A stretch of 64,000 nt of DNA from Calamus simplicifolius. Taxonomy: Eukaryota; Streptophyta; Magnoliopsida; Arecales; Arecaceae. The notes beneath the pieces were generated by a model, which saw nothing but the letters and a program-made list of their open reading frames with translations, searched no databases and had not been told where the DNA came from. The position numbers and the translations under genes were made by a program. Positions 1-9,938 of this stretch are shown here, piece by piece. The stretch is taken from NCBI GenBank assembly GCA_900491605.1, contig UESW01001681.1:236315-300314 (forward strand). The letters are read 5' to 3'. Each line of letters opens with the position of its first letter. The stretch's first letter is position 1.

Positions 1-2380
1 ATAGTGCACCGTAGCTAAGTTTGATCTTTATTTGAATCCATCAAATTCACCTTTATTGGTACCTCGGCTGCTTTATTTCCTTGGGAATGATCAAATCATA
101 CTTCGATGGAGTAGTTACCATAAATGGAGCTGATGTTAGATTTAACATTGGAACAACATCCAACTAATATTTTGGAGCATCTATTGTTGCATTTATCATT
201 AGCGATCACTACCATCATGCTTAAAAGAGCCAAGTATATGGTCATGGAGAATAGCTTTTATGTATCAATGTGACACCTTCTATATCATTTGTGGTCCGAG
301 TCATATATTGTGGCACAAAGTTTGTACCCTAGAGGATCCGTTGCCAACTTCAATAAAGGATTGGATGCAGATCCTCTACGATATAAGGTCTGAATTGTAA
401 AATATCGTGCAAATTTAAATGCTACCATGTATCCTATTTTAGACATGGATAGCTATAATATATTTGCGGAATAAAGAAGCATTTATCAAGCACCATACAA
501 GCAGCAGACTATGGATGAGGGAGAGCCTATGCGGCAGCCATTCAAACATGCATAATACTTTGTAATGCGAAGCTTGTACCCACGAAGGATCTTGACATCT
601 TGTTCGATAGAGGACTAGTGCAGATTTATAAATCCATATAACAACCTCATCAACAAATATAAATGATAATACTCTCTAGCTTAATAGCACTACATATTGT
701 TCTTGCTCTAGCATGAGGATCACTCATGGCTGAAGTCTGGCACGACCTTAGTATCCCCAGTGAAGGATTCACATGATTCATAAGAGTATAATAAGGGTTT
801 AGCTATTATACTTTTTTATAACTTTTTCAGAAACAAAGCCTTAATATCTTTACATTCTTATTTCCGTATACATTATTTTTGGAGTTGGAATTATTTACAT
901 CATTCACAGAAGACAAAAACATCATAAATTTTGCCTTATAATAAACACTAAGACTCGCTCTAATACTTTTATTCTATTGGGTGAAGGGTTATTCCAGATT
1001 TATAAACTCATGTGGCACCACCATAATAATATGCCCTATTCCCTTTGGAAGCCTCTTGAGAAGGTATTGGAAAAACTTTCTGCCACTCTCTCTAGATGCC
1101 TCTATTGTATGCTCAACAGGAGAGTTCAATGAGCATTTAAGATGGGGCTCGCATGAATTTAATCCCTTAGTGATAACTATGGCTATAAATGTCACTAATA
1201 ACTTCAAGAACATCTTATGTTCTTTCAAGAAGGAAATTAAGCCGATGATTGTATGGATACTTATCCTCTTGCGTGCTTTAGATCAGGAGTCGTAACACTC
1301 CATACCTTCTCAACTATCTTAATTTTAGCTAATCCTCATGGTAGTTGTTTTCTAAGAACAAAATTTTGCTTTTCTTAGAGCTTTTTCCTCTTCTTTTATT
1401 AAAAAGAAAAGAAAAAACAAAAGAAAAGGAATGAAATTTTGAATATTACCAAGCTGTCATGCTATTTGAACAAGTGTGACAGAAGCAATTATGTAATATA
1501 TGGATATTAGATTGCAAGAATCTAAGCACACGAACAATCAAATATTCATATCTTTTCATCAAAATCTTGTCTGGCAAATGGAAAGTGATTCCTCGATTTG
1601 TGTTTCCTGAAAATCGATTGCTTAGAATATCCTTAGAAGATTGTTTCTATACACATGTTTGATTGGTCGTGAGAAAGAAGCTTGGGAAATGGCTTAATCT
1701 CTCATATTAGTCATATTTGGTCAATTATCCTATTTTCTAAAAAATTGATAGCCATTTCTAAATTTATCCCTTAATTATGCTATTAATCAAGATTATCGAA
1801 GGATAAAAACAAAAAAGTTTCACCATGGTAGAATTATTAGGTCATGGGAAGAGCTCTTTTTTCTTATCCATGATGGATTTGAGATTGATATACAGCTGCA
1901 AAAAATCATCTTCTCTCAAAAAAAAGGCACTTGTTAATCCGCACCAAAAGCTCCAACCAAAGAAGTGGATGGCTATGGTTTTCTGAAAAATGTACTTCCC
2001 ACAAAAATGGAGTGCCAACCAAATAAACTTGAGATTTGATTGGATTTAAAAGAACTACATTCATTAATTTCGACATGAGGTTGCCGGCTGGGAAGAGAGT
2101 ATAATATTTATTTTGAATGCTGTAAAAAGAATAATAAAATATGAAAATTTGGGACACACTCACGCCAATATTTGTAATGGGTTTCTTATTTCCTTAAAAT
2201 ATATAAATTCTAGTTTCCAAATTTTTTTAATATAAATTATATTCAGTAATTTGGATTTTAAGTTGGGATGATTTATTGTTTATTTTTGAATCATTAATTT
2301 TTTTTCAAGATATTTACATAAATGTATGGTTCAATTAGTATTGTATGTACAATTAATATTTAAACGATCAATTATTTGTG
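1..2380. other. AT-rich outer arm, no gene recognised
   Basis: AT-rich DNA with no domain I recognise. Small open frames (for example 981-1295 plus and 1906-2163 minus) look like chance frames, and they recur in the mirror copy. Around 1380-1420 there is a purine-rich A/G run. The boundary with retroelement sequence is abrupt near 2380. Confidence 0.6.
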
Positions 2381-2998
2381 CACCAAGGCCGAGATAGTGA
2401 TCATTCCACACAGACCTGGAATTCTTGTTTGGGAGCGTGGAGTCCCAACTTTCGTCCCGGCAAGTGTGTGGAAGCCCGACGCCTAGGAGGGGCGCGGGGG
2501 TGGCACGGTCAGAGCTCCTACCGGGCCGTGCCAGGGCATGGGGAGGCGCGCCAAAAGAGGCTGAAGCTGAAGCCCATCACAAATCAGCCGACCTGTGGAT
2601 GGGTGATCCACGGGGCTAACAGCAGCTCGAGAGGACCTGCTGGGGCGCACAGGCGGTGCGCGCAACACGCTGCAGGTGTAAGCAGTGGCTTTCACCAGGA
2701 GGAGGTGGAGCAGTGGTGGTGCCATGGTTTCCATGGGCTGTCCACAAACCAGGCGCAAGGAGTGCAGAAGGCCATGCACATGCGTTTGGGACTCAACAGT
2801 GGAGTTTGAGTGTTTGAGCAAGGTGACGGCATGCTCAAGGCGGAGCTAAGTCGATATGGCAAAGCTTCACCAACGATCTGCGGTAGGGAGGCTGCAGATG
2901 AAGGAGTTGGAGGAGGGTGACAAGAGCACTATCCAGGCCTACTTAGGAGGGCAGCTAGACGAGGACGTCTTCACGCTTCAAGTGGGGGAGGATCCAGC
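2381..2998 (+). pseudogene. 5'-truncated gypsy fragment B: protease tail, leader to PPT
   Basis: Bases 2394-2486 translate to a peptide ending at TAG that aligns with the C-terminal tail of the protease-like proteins at 8936-9748 (shared pattern V-I-I-P-H-x-P-G-I then W, G, P-T/S). The following 500 bases are homologous to the stretch between that protein and the polypurine tract, and they end in a tract AAGTGGGGGAGGATCCAGC at 2980-2998. All of the element upstream of the protease tail is missing. Its orientation (plus) is opposite to the adjoining LTR's promoter, so B is a remnant of a separate copy. The mirror copy is 15969-16587. Confidence 0.75.
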
Positions 2999-4619
2999 TG
3001 TCACGCCCCCTTAGGCTAGAATGCGGAAGCTCTCTTTTTTTTCTCTCTAAGGCCTAGCCTTTGGCGTGCGGCACTCGAGGACTCCTTCCCCAAGTCAGCC
3101 TACCAACCTCACCTGCACTATCGCCCCTTAGAAAGCTGGCATAGAAATCACACAATCAAACACTTTGCTTACGGGATAACTCCCAACCTTTATTGCATAA
3201 AGGATAAAGGCCTAGTACAAGCTAGCAATGGTAAACCCTCCCCAAGGCTCACCCACTCTTGCCCTTACACTTGCACTCAGAACGCCCTTCTTGCCCTCTT
3301 CCAGCCTTAGGCCAAGGCATGGCCTATTTATAGCCATTGCCCAAAGCCTCTAAGTCCCACTCTCACGGCTCAAACCAGTGGGTGGCTGGTAACTGCCCAG
3401 ACCCACTAGTATGGCAGTTATGGCCATGGCGCGTGCATCCTACGCGTGCCATCTGCCCAACAAATGCGCCCACTAACCTCGCCCTGCACGTCCTAGTGCA
3501 GTTTGGCCCACGCACCCTCTGTGCGCGCGGCGACGGTTGGCACAACCGTCTGGAACGGTCCCAGGCGTGGGCAGCTCTCAGCAACTGCCCCACGCCCCTT
3601 GCAGATCGTGCGCACACCCTCCTGGTGTGCGCCAGGCAATTGCCTGGGCGTGGGTGGTTCTCCTAACCGCCCAGCCACGATTGGCCATCGTGCTGGTCGT
3701 GCGCCCTCCTGGCGTGTGCCTGGACGTGGGCGGTCCACCCCACCATCCAGCTACATCCGGATGATCGTGCGCGCGCCTCCTGCGTGCGCACGCCGAGCGG
3801 TTCCGCCAACTGCTCAGTCGTGGCCTGCTCGCACCCGCGCCCGAGCGGTTCTGGCAACCGCCTGGCGGTTCAGACTGTCCCTCCGCACGTCGCCCGTGGC
3901 TCCGACCATGTGCGTGCGTCTTTGCCGCAAGGTCATCTATCGGTCCGACCGATAGTTGGCGCCACGCAGGGTTGCTCCGCCCTGCGTAAGGTTCTCCTGG
4001 CGGAACCTTGTGTTGGTCGGCATTGCCCATGCATCTTGGCCCAAGGCGATGGAACGCCTGGCCAATATGAGCAATCGCTAATGCAGAATCCGCTCGTCCC
4101 TCCGCGTGCTGCCCAACTTGCTGCCGTCCCCATGGCCCCTCCTGCCATGCCCTTGGGCCGCCCTATGGACCACCGAATCCATGCGCCCAAGGTTTGGCAA
4201 GCCTGCCCCATGGCTTGCCTGTGCCCGTGCCATCCCTTGCAATGGTGCACTGGCCTTGGCTCCGAGCCTTGGCCTTCTGGTCGGGTCGTGAAAGAGTCTC
4301 CCCTTCAATATTCTAGCGCAGCCTCCTGTCTCTAGCCACCCCGGGGGTTCCTGCAGTCTGAGGAGCATTGCAGGGCTGGCCCAAGCCGCTGCTCAGCCTG
4401 GCCGTGTGCTGACGCTGCATCTGGCGCTGCAGAGCTGTGCCTCAGCCCCTGCCTCGTGTCACAGCTGCGCCAAGTGTCGCTGGACCGTGCCATGGCCTAC
4501 ATACCCTTCGGCCAAGTCCTTGGGTGGCACGCCTCCTGCGCACCCATCCCAACGGATGCACGCCACTCCTTGGCTTGCCTCCGCCAACCTCGCCCGAAGC
4601 AAAGGTTGGGGTCATGACA
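2999..4619 (-). mobile_element. 3' LTR of gypsy-type element A (left arm)
   Basis: A 1621-bp LTR. On the minus strand it starts TGTCATGACCCC at 4619, right after a polypurine tract (AAGTCGGGGAGGAT), and ends GGGGGCGTGACA at 2999. A TATAAATA box lies at 3325-3332 (minus) with an AATAAA signal downstream, which sets the transcription direction. The termini form a short inverted repeat (TGTCAYGMCCCC). A perfect 19-bp palindrome, CTATCGGTC-C-GACCGATAG, lies at 3937-3955. The LTR is unusually GC-rich in U3. Element B's own polypurine tract abuts its far end, so PPTs point into this LTR from both sides. Confidence 0.85.
3325..3332 (-). promoter_or_regulatory. TATA box of the LTR of element A
   Basis: TATAAATA on the minus strand inside the LTR. 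An AATAAA lies about 140 bp downstream in the same orientation, the normal spacing of promoter and polyadenylation signal within U3-R. The mirror copy is at 15634-15641. Confidence 0.65.
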
Positions 4620-5722
4620 ATCCTCCCCGACTTGAAGATGCCGACGTCCTCATCGCATTGCCCCTCCAAGTAGATCTGGATCTCCTCCTACAGAAATCTT
4701 TTCTCGCCTCTTCCCAACCTGGGTAGTGGTGACTTCATCTTCACCACCTGCTTCGGCACGTCTCCTTGCGCCCGGCACAGTATCATCGTGCCCCACCCCA
4801 CCTGTCTCTAGGTGCAGGCGATCTTTATCTTCAAAGGTTGCTTCACTCGACTTGGACCCTGCCCACCGATAGTCCTTCTTCAGTAAGTCGATCAATGGAA
4901 TCGCTGTTCTATGATTCCTCTGGGATGAACCTTCGACCTTCATTGGCTAAAGCTAAGGAAAGGTTCCTAGCTTGGTCACTGGTGGGAATCGGTCAATTAC
5001 TCTGGCCGATCCTTTGCCCAAGGAACTCTGCTTCCTTGCAGACACACTCGCATCTCTCTACGAGTAAGCGATCAAAGTGCTCCTCAGCGAAAGGGTATAG
5101 ACCACTTTATCCAAATACACAATCACAAACTCACTCAAGTATCTGTACAACACATTAGATTGCAGTAGAAGGAACTTTTGTCAAACATGACAAGAAACTC
5201 ATAACAACTGAGTTACACAAGTACCTAAACACAAGTAGCGAGGTCCAACCTCAACCCTTTCGCAATCTATTGAGCAGACATGTTGACCAGACCATCTACT
5301 CCTGCACCCACACTGCGCACCTCCTGTACACCTATGGCCATGCTGTGTTGTACTCAGTGGGGCGCGCCTCCTGCGCACCTTACTGCGACTTGACCCGGTG
5401 CACCTCCTGTGCGCCAGTAGGCAGGTTTATGCCATCGCCTGCCTTTGAGCCATCTCGCGAATCAGAGTGGTGCACCGCCTGCACACCCTTCTGTTGGCTT
5501 CTATGATGCACCTCTTGTGCATCCCCGTTCAGAACTCCTTGGCGTCTCCTCTGAATGCCACCTTGGGCTTGTTGGGATGCACCTCCTGTGCATCCTTGTT
5601 GGGATCCTTGTGATGCACCTCCTGTGCACCAGCCCGAGGTTGCTTGCAGTACGCCTCCTGCACCCTCCACCGGTTCTGATTGGGCTGAGCATTTGGCACC
5701 CATCCGTGGAAGTGCCACTGCC
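4620..5722 (-). other. Non-coding tail of element A between protease and PPT
   Basis: Minus-strand region downstream of the protease. At 5280-5740 it holds about eight degenerate copies of a short motif around TGCACAGGAGGTGCA, an inverted repeat of TGCAC/GTGCA around AGGAG. Open frames through it read as repeated A-Q-E-V-H and are probably a by-product. The rest down to the PPT at 4620-4633 has no recognisable pol domain. There is no reverse transcriptase, RNase H or integrase anywhere in element A. Confidence 0.7.
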
Positions 5723-6241
5723 TCACCCTGCATGCCTCCTGCACACCTGGATTGCCAATACCTGGTCAGCCGCTGACCCGTCCAAGCCGATCTTCATTGA
5801 TCGCTCTGCGGTAACGCCCGTAGCTCCAGATGCCACGGCCTGTGTTGCTGCTCTAGGACCTCTGCGTCCCAAGCACTTTGGATTTCCCTCTACGGGAACA
5901 AAACAAGGACTTCTCTTTTTCCCAATGAAAATACCATGGAGGTAGGGTATTATCATTACCTTGGCTGCCATGAAGAACTCCAGCCCAAGGATGACATCAA
6001 AGTCGTCTAGGGGAATAACTATCAAGCTGCAATTTCCTTCCCATGAGCCCGTCGTGATCATCACCTCCGCTATGCCGTGAACATGAACAGCTCTGCTGTT
6101 CACAGCCTTGATCAAATTCGTGCTTCTAGATACCGCCAACTCCAGCTTCTTAGCTTTCTCCTGGCTAATGAAATTGTTGGTCGCTCCAGTATCTAGCATA
6201 GCCTTCACCCTTTGGCCATTGAGGAGTATGGGGATGTGCAT
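5723..6241 (-). pseudogene. Retrotransposon aspartic protease (element A)
   Basis: A 172-residue open frame with a retropepsin-like fold signature: the active-site triplet D-T-G in the context M-L-D-T-G-A-T-N-N-F-I-S near residue 17, and the second hallmark V-I-L-G-L-E-F near residue 88. Retropepsins cleave the Gag-Pol polyprotein as a homodimer, each subunit giving one Asp. The frame directly follows the gag zinc-knuckle frame (they meet at 6241). It then runs on into a tail of unknown meaning instead of reverse transcriptase, so the element could not replicate alone. The right arm keeps only the last part of this frame (13185-13260). Confidence 0.8.
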
Positions 6242-6564
6242 CAGCTTAGGTTTTTGGAGGGTTCTTTCACCGTAATCGCATTGAGTAGTTGCAATGGGTT
6301 CACCCGTGCAATTTCCTCCTCCTCAGCACTTTCGGACTCATCTTCATGAGAAGTCAGGGCACTGACTTTCTCCTTCTTCGAGCAGTCTCTTGCCCGATGG
6401 GGTCCGCCACAAATGAAACAACCTCCTGGCTTCACTTGCTTTGCGGGTTCGATTGCAACCACCTTCGCAGCTTTCTTCTTGAGAACGACCTTCTTCTTCT
6501 TCTCATCACTTGGCAAGAGTGACTTTTTCGCCACCACGGTCACCTTCCTGTCACCTGGAGGCAT
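6241..6564 (-). pseudogene. Gag nucleocapsid part with zinc knuckle (element A)
   Basis: A 107-residue lysine-rich frame holding one zinc knuckle of the pattern C-x2-C-x3-H-x4-C (C-F-I-C-G-G-P-H-R-A-R-D-C), with the one-residue-short spacing seen in a group of plant gypsy elements. Lysine clusters before it suggest RNA binding. An acidic stretch follows, leading into the protease frame. It is the continuation of the gag frames at 6577-7157, now split by a stop near 6570. Confidence 0.78.
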
Positions 6565-6576
6565 GGGGGATGTACT

Positions 6577-7157
6577 TCAAAAATCGATAAGGCCATCGGC
6601 TGCCGCCATTGCCGTAGGGAGGTCCTTGACTCCCTGCCTTCGAAGCTCGGTCTGTGCCCACGGTTGCAATCTGGACATGAAGTTGAAGAGTTTGTCCTCC
6701 TCGGACATGTTATGGATATCCAGCAACAACGAGCTGAATGCCTTCACAAACTCCCGCACGGAGCTTGTCTGTCGCACTTTTTCAATGCCTCCCGAGCCAT
6801 CCATGCTGTGTTGTGAGGAAGGAACTGCGCCTGCAACTCCTTCTTCATAACCGGCCATGTCACGATGTTCGGCCTACCTGCCGCTTGATCGTCCGACATG
6901 CGGGTTCGCCACCACAGCTTTGCGTCCCCTGAAAGATACATGCTTGCCAAGTTTACCTGCTCAACCTCAGGGACTTTAAAAGCCCTAAAGTATTGCTCCA
7001 GATCCCACACGAAGTTGTCAAGCTCCTTCGCGTCCCGCTTCCCGTTGTAGGGCTTTGGTTCTGGGATCTTTAACTTGGGATGCGTCCTGTCACCAATCCT
7101 CACTGGATACGCCATCCCTTGGCATAGCGACAGCAATTCTTCCTTCAGGGTCTGCAT
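6577..7157 (-). pseudogene. Gag capsid region, frameshifted (element A)
   Basis: Two overlapping minus-strand frames (7157-6744, then 6858-6577) together cover a Retrotrans_gag-type capsid domain. Landmarks are a proline-rich P-K-P-Y-N-G start, F-V-W-D-L-E-Q-Y-F, the hallmark L-S-G-D-A-K-L-W-W-R, and later V-R-E-F-V-K-A-F with F-N-F-M-S-R-L-Q-P-W. A frameshift around 6744-6858 divides it. Gag forms the particle that packages retrotransposon RNA. The copy is unique to the left arm. With PBS upstream and protease downstream, element A is a gag-protease-only element, like the TR-GAG class described from plants. Confidence 0.85.
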
Positions 7158-7416
7158 TTTTGCCTACAGTTCGGCGACCTGGCCATTCGCTTCGGCCAGT
7201 CGTCATCCGACCGCTCGGCCATGTCCTGACTGGACTCGGCTAAGCTTTGGCGTAGTTGAGCACCTCTTCGCCCTGTGCTGCAACAACGGCTGTAGACTCC
7301 GGGCTTCTCCTACCCTCGCCTCACCCACAAACTCTTCAAGGCATCTGATCCTTTCTTTGGTCTCCGCAAGCGTCATTGTGTTGATTTCTTTAGTGAGTTG
7401 GAAGCACTCAAACGAT

Positions 7417-7428
7417 GCTCTGATACCA
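7417..7428 (-). promoter_or_regulatory. Primer-binding site (tRNA-iMet) of element A
   Basis: TGGTATCAGAGC on the minus strand, four bases inside the end of the adjoining LTR (7433). It is the same sequence as at the palindrome axis and at 12676-12685. Confidence 0.85.
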
Positions 7429-7432
7429 AAAG

Positions 7433-7890
7433 TGTTGCCCAACTTGCTGCCGTCCCCATGGCCCCTCCAGCCATGCACTTCAGCCTGCCCCATGGCTTGT
7501 CCGTGCCCGTGCCATCCCTCGCAACGGTGCACTGGCCTTGGCTCGAGCCTTGGCCTTCTGGTCGGGTATAAAGAGTCTCCCCTTCAATATTCTTGCATAG
7601 CCTCCTGTCTCTGGCCACCCCGGGGGTTCCTGTAGTCTAAGGAGCATTGCAGGGCTGGCCCAGGCCACTGCTTAGCCTAGCCATGTGCTAACGCTACATC
7701 TGGTGTGTATAGCTGCCTCAGCCCCTGCCTCATGTCACAGCTGCGCCAAGTGTCGCTGGACCGTGCCATGGCCTACATACCCTTCGGCCAAGTCCTTGGG
7801 TGGCATGCCTCCTGCGCCGTCCCAATGGATGCACGCCGCTCCTTGGCTTGCCTCCACCAACCTCCCGATGCAAAGGTTGGGGTCATGACA
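7433..7890 (-). mobile_element. Truncated LTR shared by elements C and A (left arm)
   Basis: On the minus strand it begins TGTCATGACCCC at 7890, preceded by a polypurine tract (7891-7906), and runs only 458 bp to GGGCAACA next to the PBS. The 3' half of the LTR, including the TATA box and polyadenylation signal, is missing compared with 2999-4619. The sequence TTCAA at 7583-7587 is the empty site for the solo LTR found in the right arm. Having a PPT before it and a PBS after it, this LTR serves as both 3' LTR of C and 5' LTR of A. Confidence 0.8.
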
Positions 7891-8079
7891 ATCCTCCCCC
7901 ACTTGAAGATGCGACGTCCTCGTCGCATTGCCCCTCCAAGCAGATCCGGATCTCCTCCTGCATAAATCTTCTCTTGCCTCTTCCCAACCTGGGTAGTGGT
8001 GACTTCATCTTCACCACCTGCTTCGGCGCGTATCCTTGTGCCCGGCATGGTTGCACGTCGTGCCCCGCCCCGCCTGTCT

Positions 8080-8889
8080 CTAGGCGCAGGCCGTCTCCCC
8101 TTCAGCATCCTCACATGCCGGGATGAGACTTGGGGTCCCATACCCCCAAATCATGATCCCGGGAATGTGTGGAATAACTGTTATGGCTTGCGAGCAAAAG
8201 TCCAAGCCAAGGACAATTTGATAGTTCTCCAAGGGTAGGACAATGAGATTGCATCTTCCCTTCCACGGGCCGATCTCCATTACAGCCTCAACCCAACCGA
8301 GAGCCCCTTCCGCATCAGCTCTGCCGGTTGTCAAGAGAGTGATATCAGGTGAAATGACCAGTCCCAACCTCTTTGCCACTGACTCGGCAATGAAGTTGCG
8401 CGATCCCGGTGTTGATCGTGGCACACACCTTGTGCCCATCGAACTGCACTTCTATGCTAAGGAGGCCTCGGAGAGATGGGGCCACCAGCGCTGCGAGTGC
8501 CTGTACGGCTTCTCCCTGACTATACGTACCCTCTACGGTCTCTTCAGAACCCTTTCTTCTTGGACCGCCTGTCCATGGGGAACCCTTGGATGTGGGGAGA
8601 TCACTTCGTCCTTCTCCTGGACAAAGTTGAGGAGCGCTTCATCCCCTCCTGGGAGGAAGCCGAGGGGCGCCTCATCCCCTCCTGGGACGAGACCTTGGCC
8701 TTGTAGCAAGATATTAGCTAGAGCCCTTGCACGCCACTCCCTAGCGCGCATCAACCGCACGGGATGCCTGGGCATTGGCAAAAACGTCCCCAGGTAGACA
8801 AGACTATCGCTGTCCGTCTGGTTGCTCCCTGTGCTGCTTTGGCTCGAAGCTTTTGTCATAATGTGTGATTTTGGTGAGGTTGAAAGCAC
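8080..8889 (-). pseudogene. Protease-like protein of element C, frameshifted (left arm)
   Basis: The mirror copy of the intact frame at 8936-9748. The first 118 codons (8889-8533) are open, including the duplicated P-G-G-D-E-A segment. The reading then shifts frame around 8440-8530, and the protease half is open again at 8439-8080. The position of the catalytic Asp codes Asn here too (I-N-T-G). A one-base deletion next to it gives a different local peptide. It is followed by the PPT at 7891-7906. Confidence 0.75.
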
Positions 8890-8902
8890 TCAAACGAGGC
8901 TC

Positions 8903-8926
8903 TGGTATCAGAGCTGGTATCAGAGC
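8903..8926 (+). promoter_or_regulatory. Palindrome axis: duplicated tRNA-iMet primer-binding site
   Basis: The 12-mer TGGTATCAGAGC, complementary to the 3' end of plant initiator tRNA-Met and the usual primer-binding site of many plant LTR retrotransposons, occurs twice in direct tandem (8903-8914, 8915-8926). The left arm begins at 8904 and the right arm at 8921, so the axis lies inside this motif. Two head-to-head retroelement interiors start here with no 5' LTR between them. Confidence 0.9.
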
Positions 8927-8935
8927 CTCGTTTGA

Positions 8936-9748
8936 GTGCTTTCAACCTCACCGAAATCACACATTATGACAAAAGCTTCGAGCCAAAGCAGCACAGGGAG
9001 CAACCAGACGGACAGCGATAGTCTTGTCTACCTGGGGACGTTTTTGCCAATGCCCAGGCATCTCGTGCGGCTGATGCACGCTAGGGAGTGGTGTGCAAGG
9101 GCTCTAGCTAATATCTTGCTACAAGGCCAAGGTCTCATCCCAGGAGGGGATGAGGCGCCCCTCGGCTTCGTCCCAGGAGGGGATGAAGCGCTCCTCAACT
9201 TCGTCCAGGAGAAGGACGAAGTGATCTCCCCACATCCAAGGGTTCCCCATGGACAGGCGGTCCAAGAAGAACAGGGTTCTGAAGAGACCATAGAGGGTAT
9301 AGTCAGGGAGAAGCCGGTACAGGCACTCGCAGCGCTGGTGGCCCCATCTCTCCGAGGCCTCCTTAGCGTAGAAGTGCAATTCGATGGGCACAAGGTGTGT
9401 GCCATGATCAACACCGGGACGTCGCGCAACTTCATTACCGAGTCAGTGGCAAAGAGGTTGGGACTGGTCATTTCACCTGATATCACTCTCTTGACAACCG
9501 GTGGAGCTGATGCGGAAGGGGCTCTCGGTTGGGTTGAGGCTGTAATGGAGATCGGCCCATGGAAGGGAAGATGCAGTCTCATTGTCCTACCCTTGGAGAA
9601 CTATCAAATCATCCTTGGCTTAGACTTTTGCTTGCAAGCCATGATAGCAGTTATTCCACACATTCCCGGGATCATGATTTGGGGGTATGGGACCCCAAGT
9701 CTCATCCTGGCATGCGAGGATGCTGAAGGGGAGACGGCCTGTGCCTAG
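8936..9748 (+). CDS. Protease-fold-only ORF of element C with Asn for Asp
   Basis: An uninterrupted 270-codon frame starting 10 bp after the PBS and ending 190 bp before a PPT, so it is the only protein of a 1-kb element interior. Residues 1-110 are unrecognised and include a near-repeat of P-G-G-D-E-A. Residues 140-260 align with the protease of element A: I-N-T-G-T-S-R-N-F-I stands where A has L-D-T-G-A-T-N-N-F-I, followed by the I-I-L-G-L-D-F hallmark and the V-I-P-H-x-P-G tail. Because the catalytic Asp is Asn, it should lack protease activity. No gag, reverse transcriptase or integrase is present. Either the frame survives by chance after recent amplification or the protein keeps a non-catalytic role. 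I cannot distinguish these. Confidence 0.7.
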   Translation: MLSTSPKSHIMTKASSQSSTGSNQTDSDSLVYLGTFLPMPRHLVRLMHAREWCARALANILLQGQGLIPGGDEAPLGFVPGGDEALLNFVQEKDEVISPHPRVPHGQAVQEEQGSEETIEGIVREKPVQALAALVAPSLRGLLSVEVQFDGHKVCAMINTGTSRNFITESVAKRLGLVISPDITLLTTGGADAEGALGWVEAVMEIGPWKGRCSLIVLPLENYQIILGLDFCLQAMIAVIPHIPGIMIWGYGTPSLILACEDAEGETACA

Positions 9749-9921
9749 AGACAGGCAGGGCGGGGCATGGCGTGCAACCATGCCGGGCACAAGGAGATGC
9801 GCCGAAGCAGGTGGTGAAGATGAAGTCACCACTACCCAGGTTGGGAAGAGGTGAGAGAAGATTTATGCAGGAGGAGATCCCGATCTACTTGGAGGGGCAA
9901 TGCGACGAGGATGTCGGCATC

Positions 9922-9938
9922 TTCAAGTGGGGGAGGAT
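9922..9938 (+). promoter_or_regulatory. Polypurine tract of element C (right arm)
   Basis: TTCAAGTGGGGGAGGAT immediately before the LTR start TGTCATGACC. The same tract precedes the LTRs at 14366 (plus), 7890 and 4619 (minus). It is the expected primer of plus-strand DNA synthesis. Confidence 0.75.

Larger units (their letters stand above)
1..8904. repeat. Left arm of a 19-kb imperfect palindrome
   Basis: Read on the minus strand, this arm matches 8921-18966: the first 120 bases pair exactly with the end at 18966, and the open frames of the outer 2.4 kb recur with only isolated substitutions. Pairings seen are 1-2380 with 16590-18966, 2381-2998 with 15969-16587, 2999-4619 with 14366-15968, 4620-5852 with 13185-14365, 7433-7890 with 9939-12671, and 7891-8904 with 8921-9938. 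The segment 5853-7428 (gag-protease) has no partner in the right arm. Because base 1 is still paired, the palindrome may extend beyond the window. Whether it is a real inverted duplication or an assembly product cannot be settled here. Confidence 0.93.

Noticed and set aside
981..1295. A 104-codon frame (and an opposite 79-codon frame)
   Set aside because: No domain, AT-rich; its recurrence at 17672-17986 only reflects the palindrome, not selection.
3337..4368. Many overlapping frames of 60-183 codons on both strands, and their mirror at 14600-15630
   Set aside because: They lie in the GC-rich U3 of an LTR with promoter signals, are mutually overlapping and unrelated to any retroelement protein.
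8903..8926. A tRNA gene suggested by the initiator-Met 3' end sequence
   Set aside because: Only the 12-base PBS is present; there is no cloverleaf, anticodon arm or A/B box around it.
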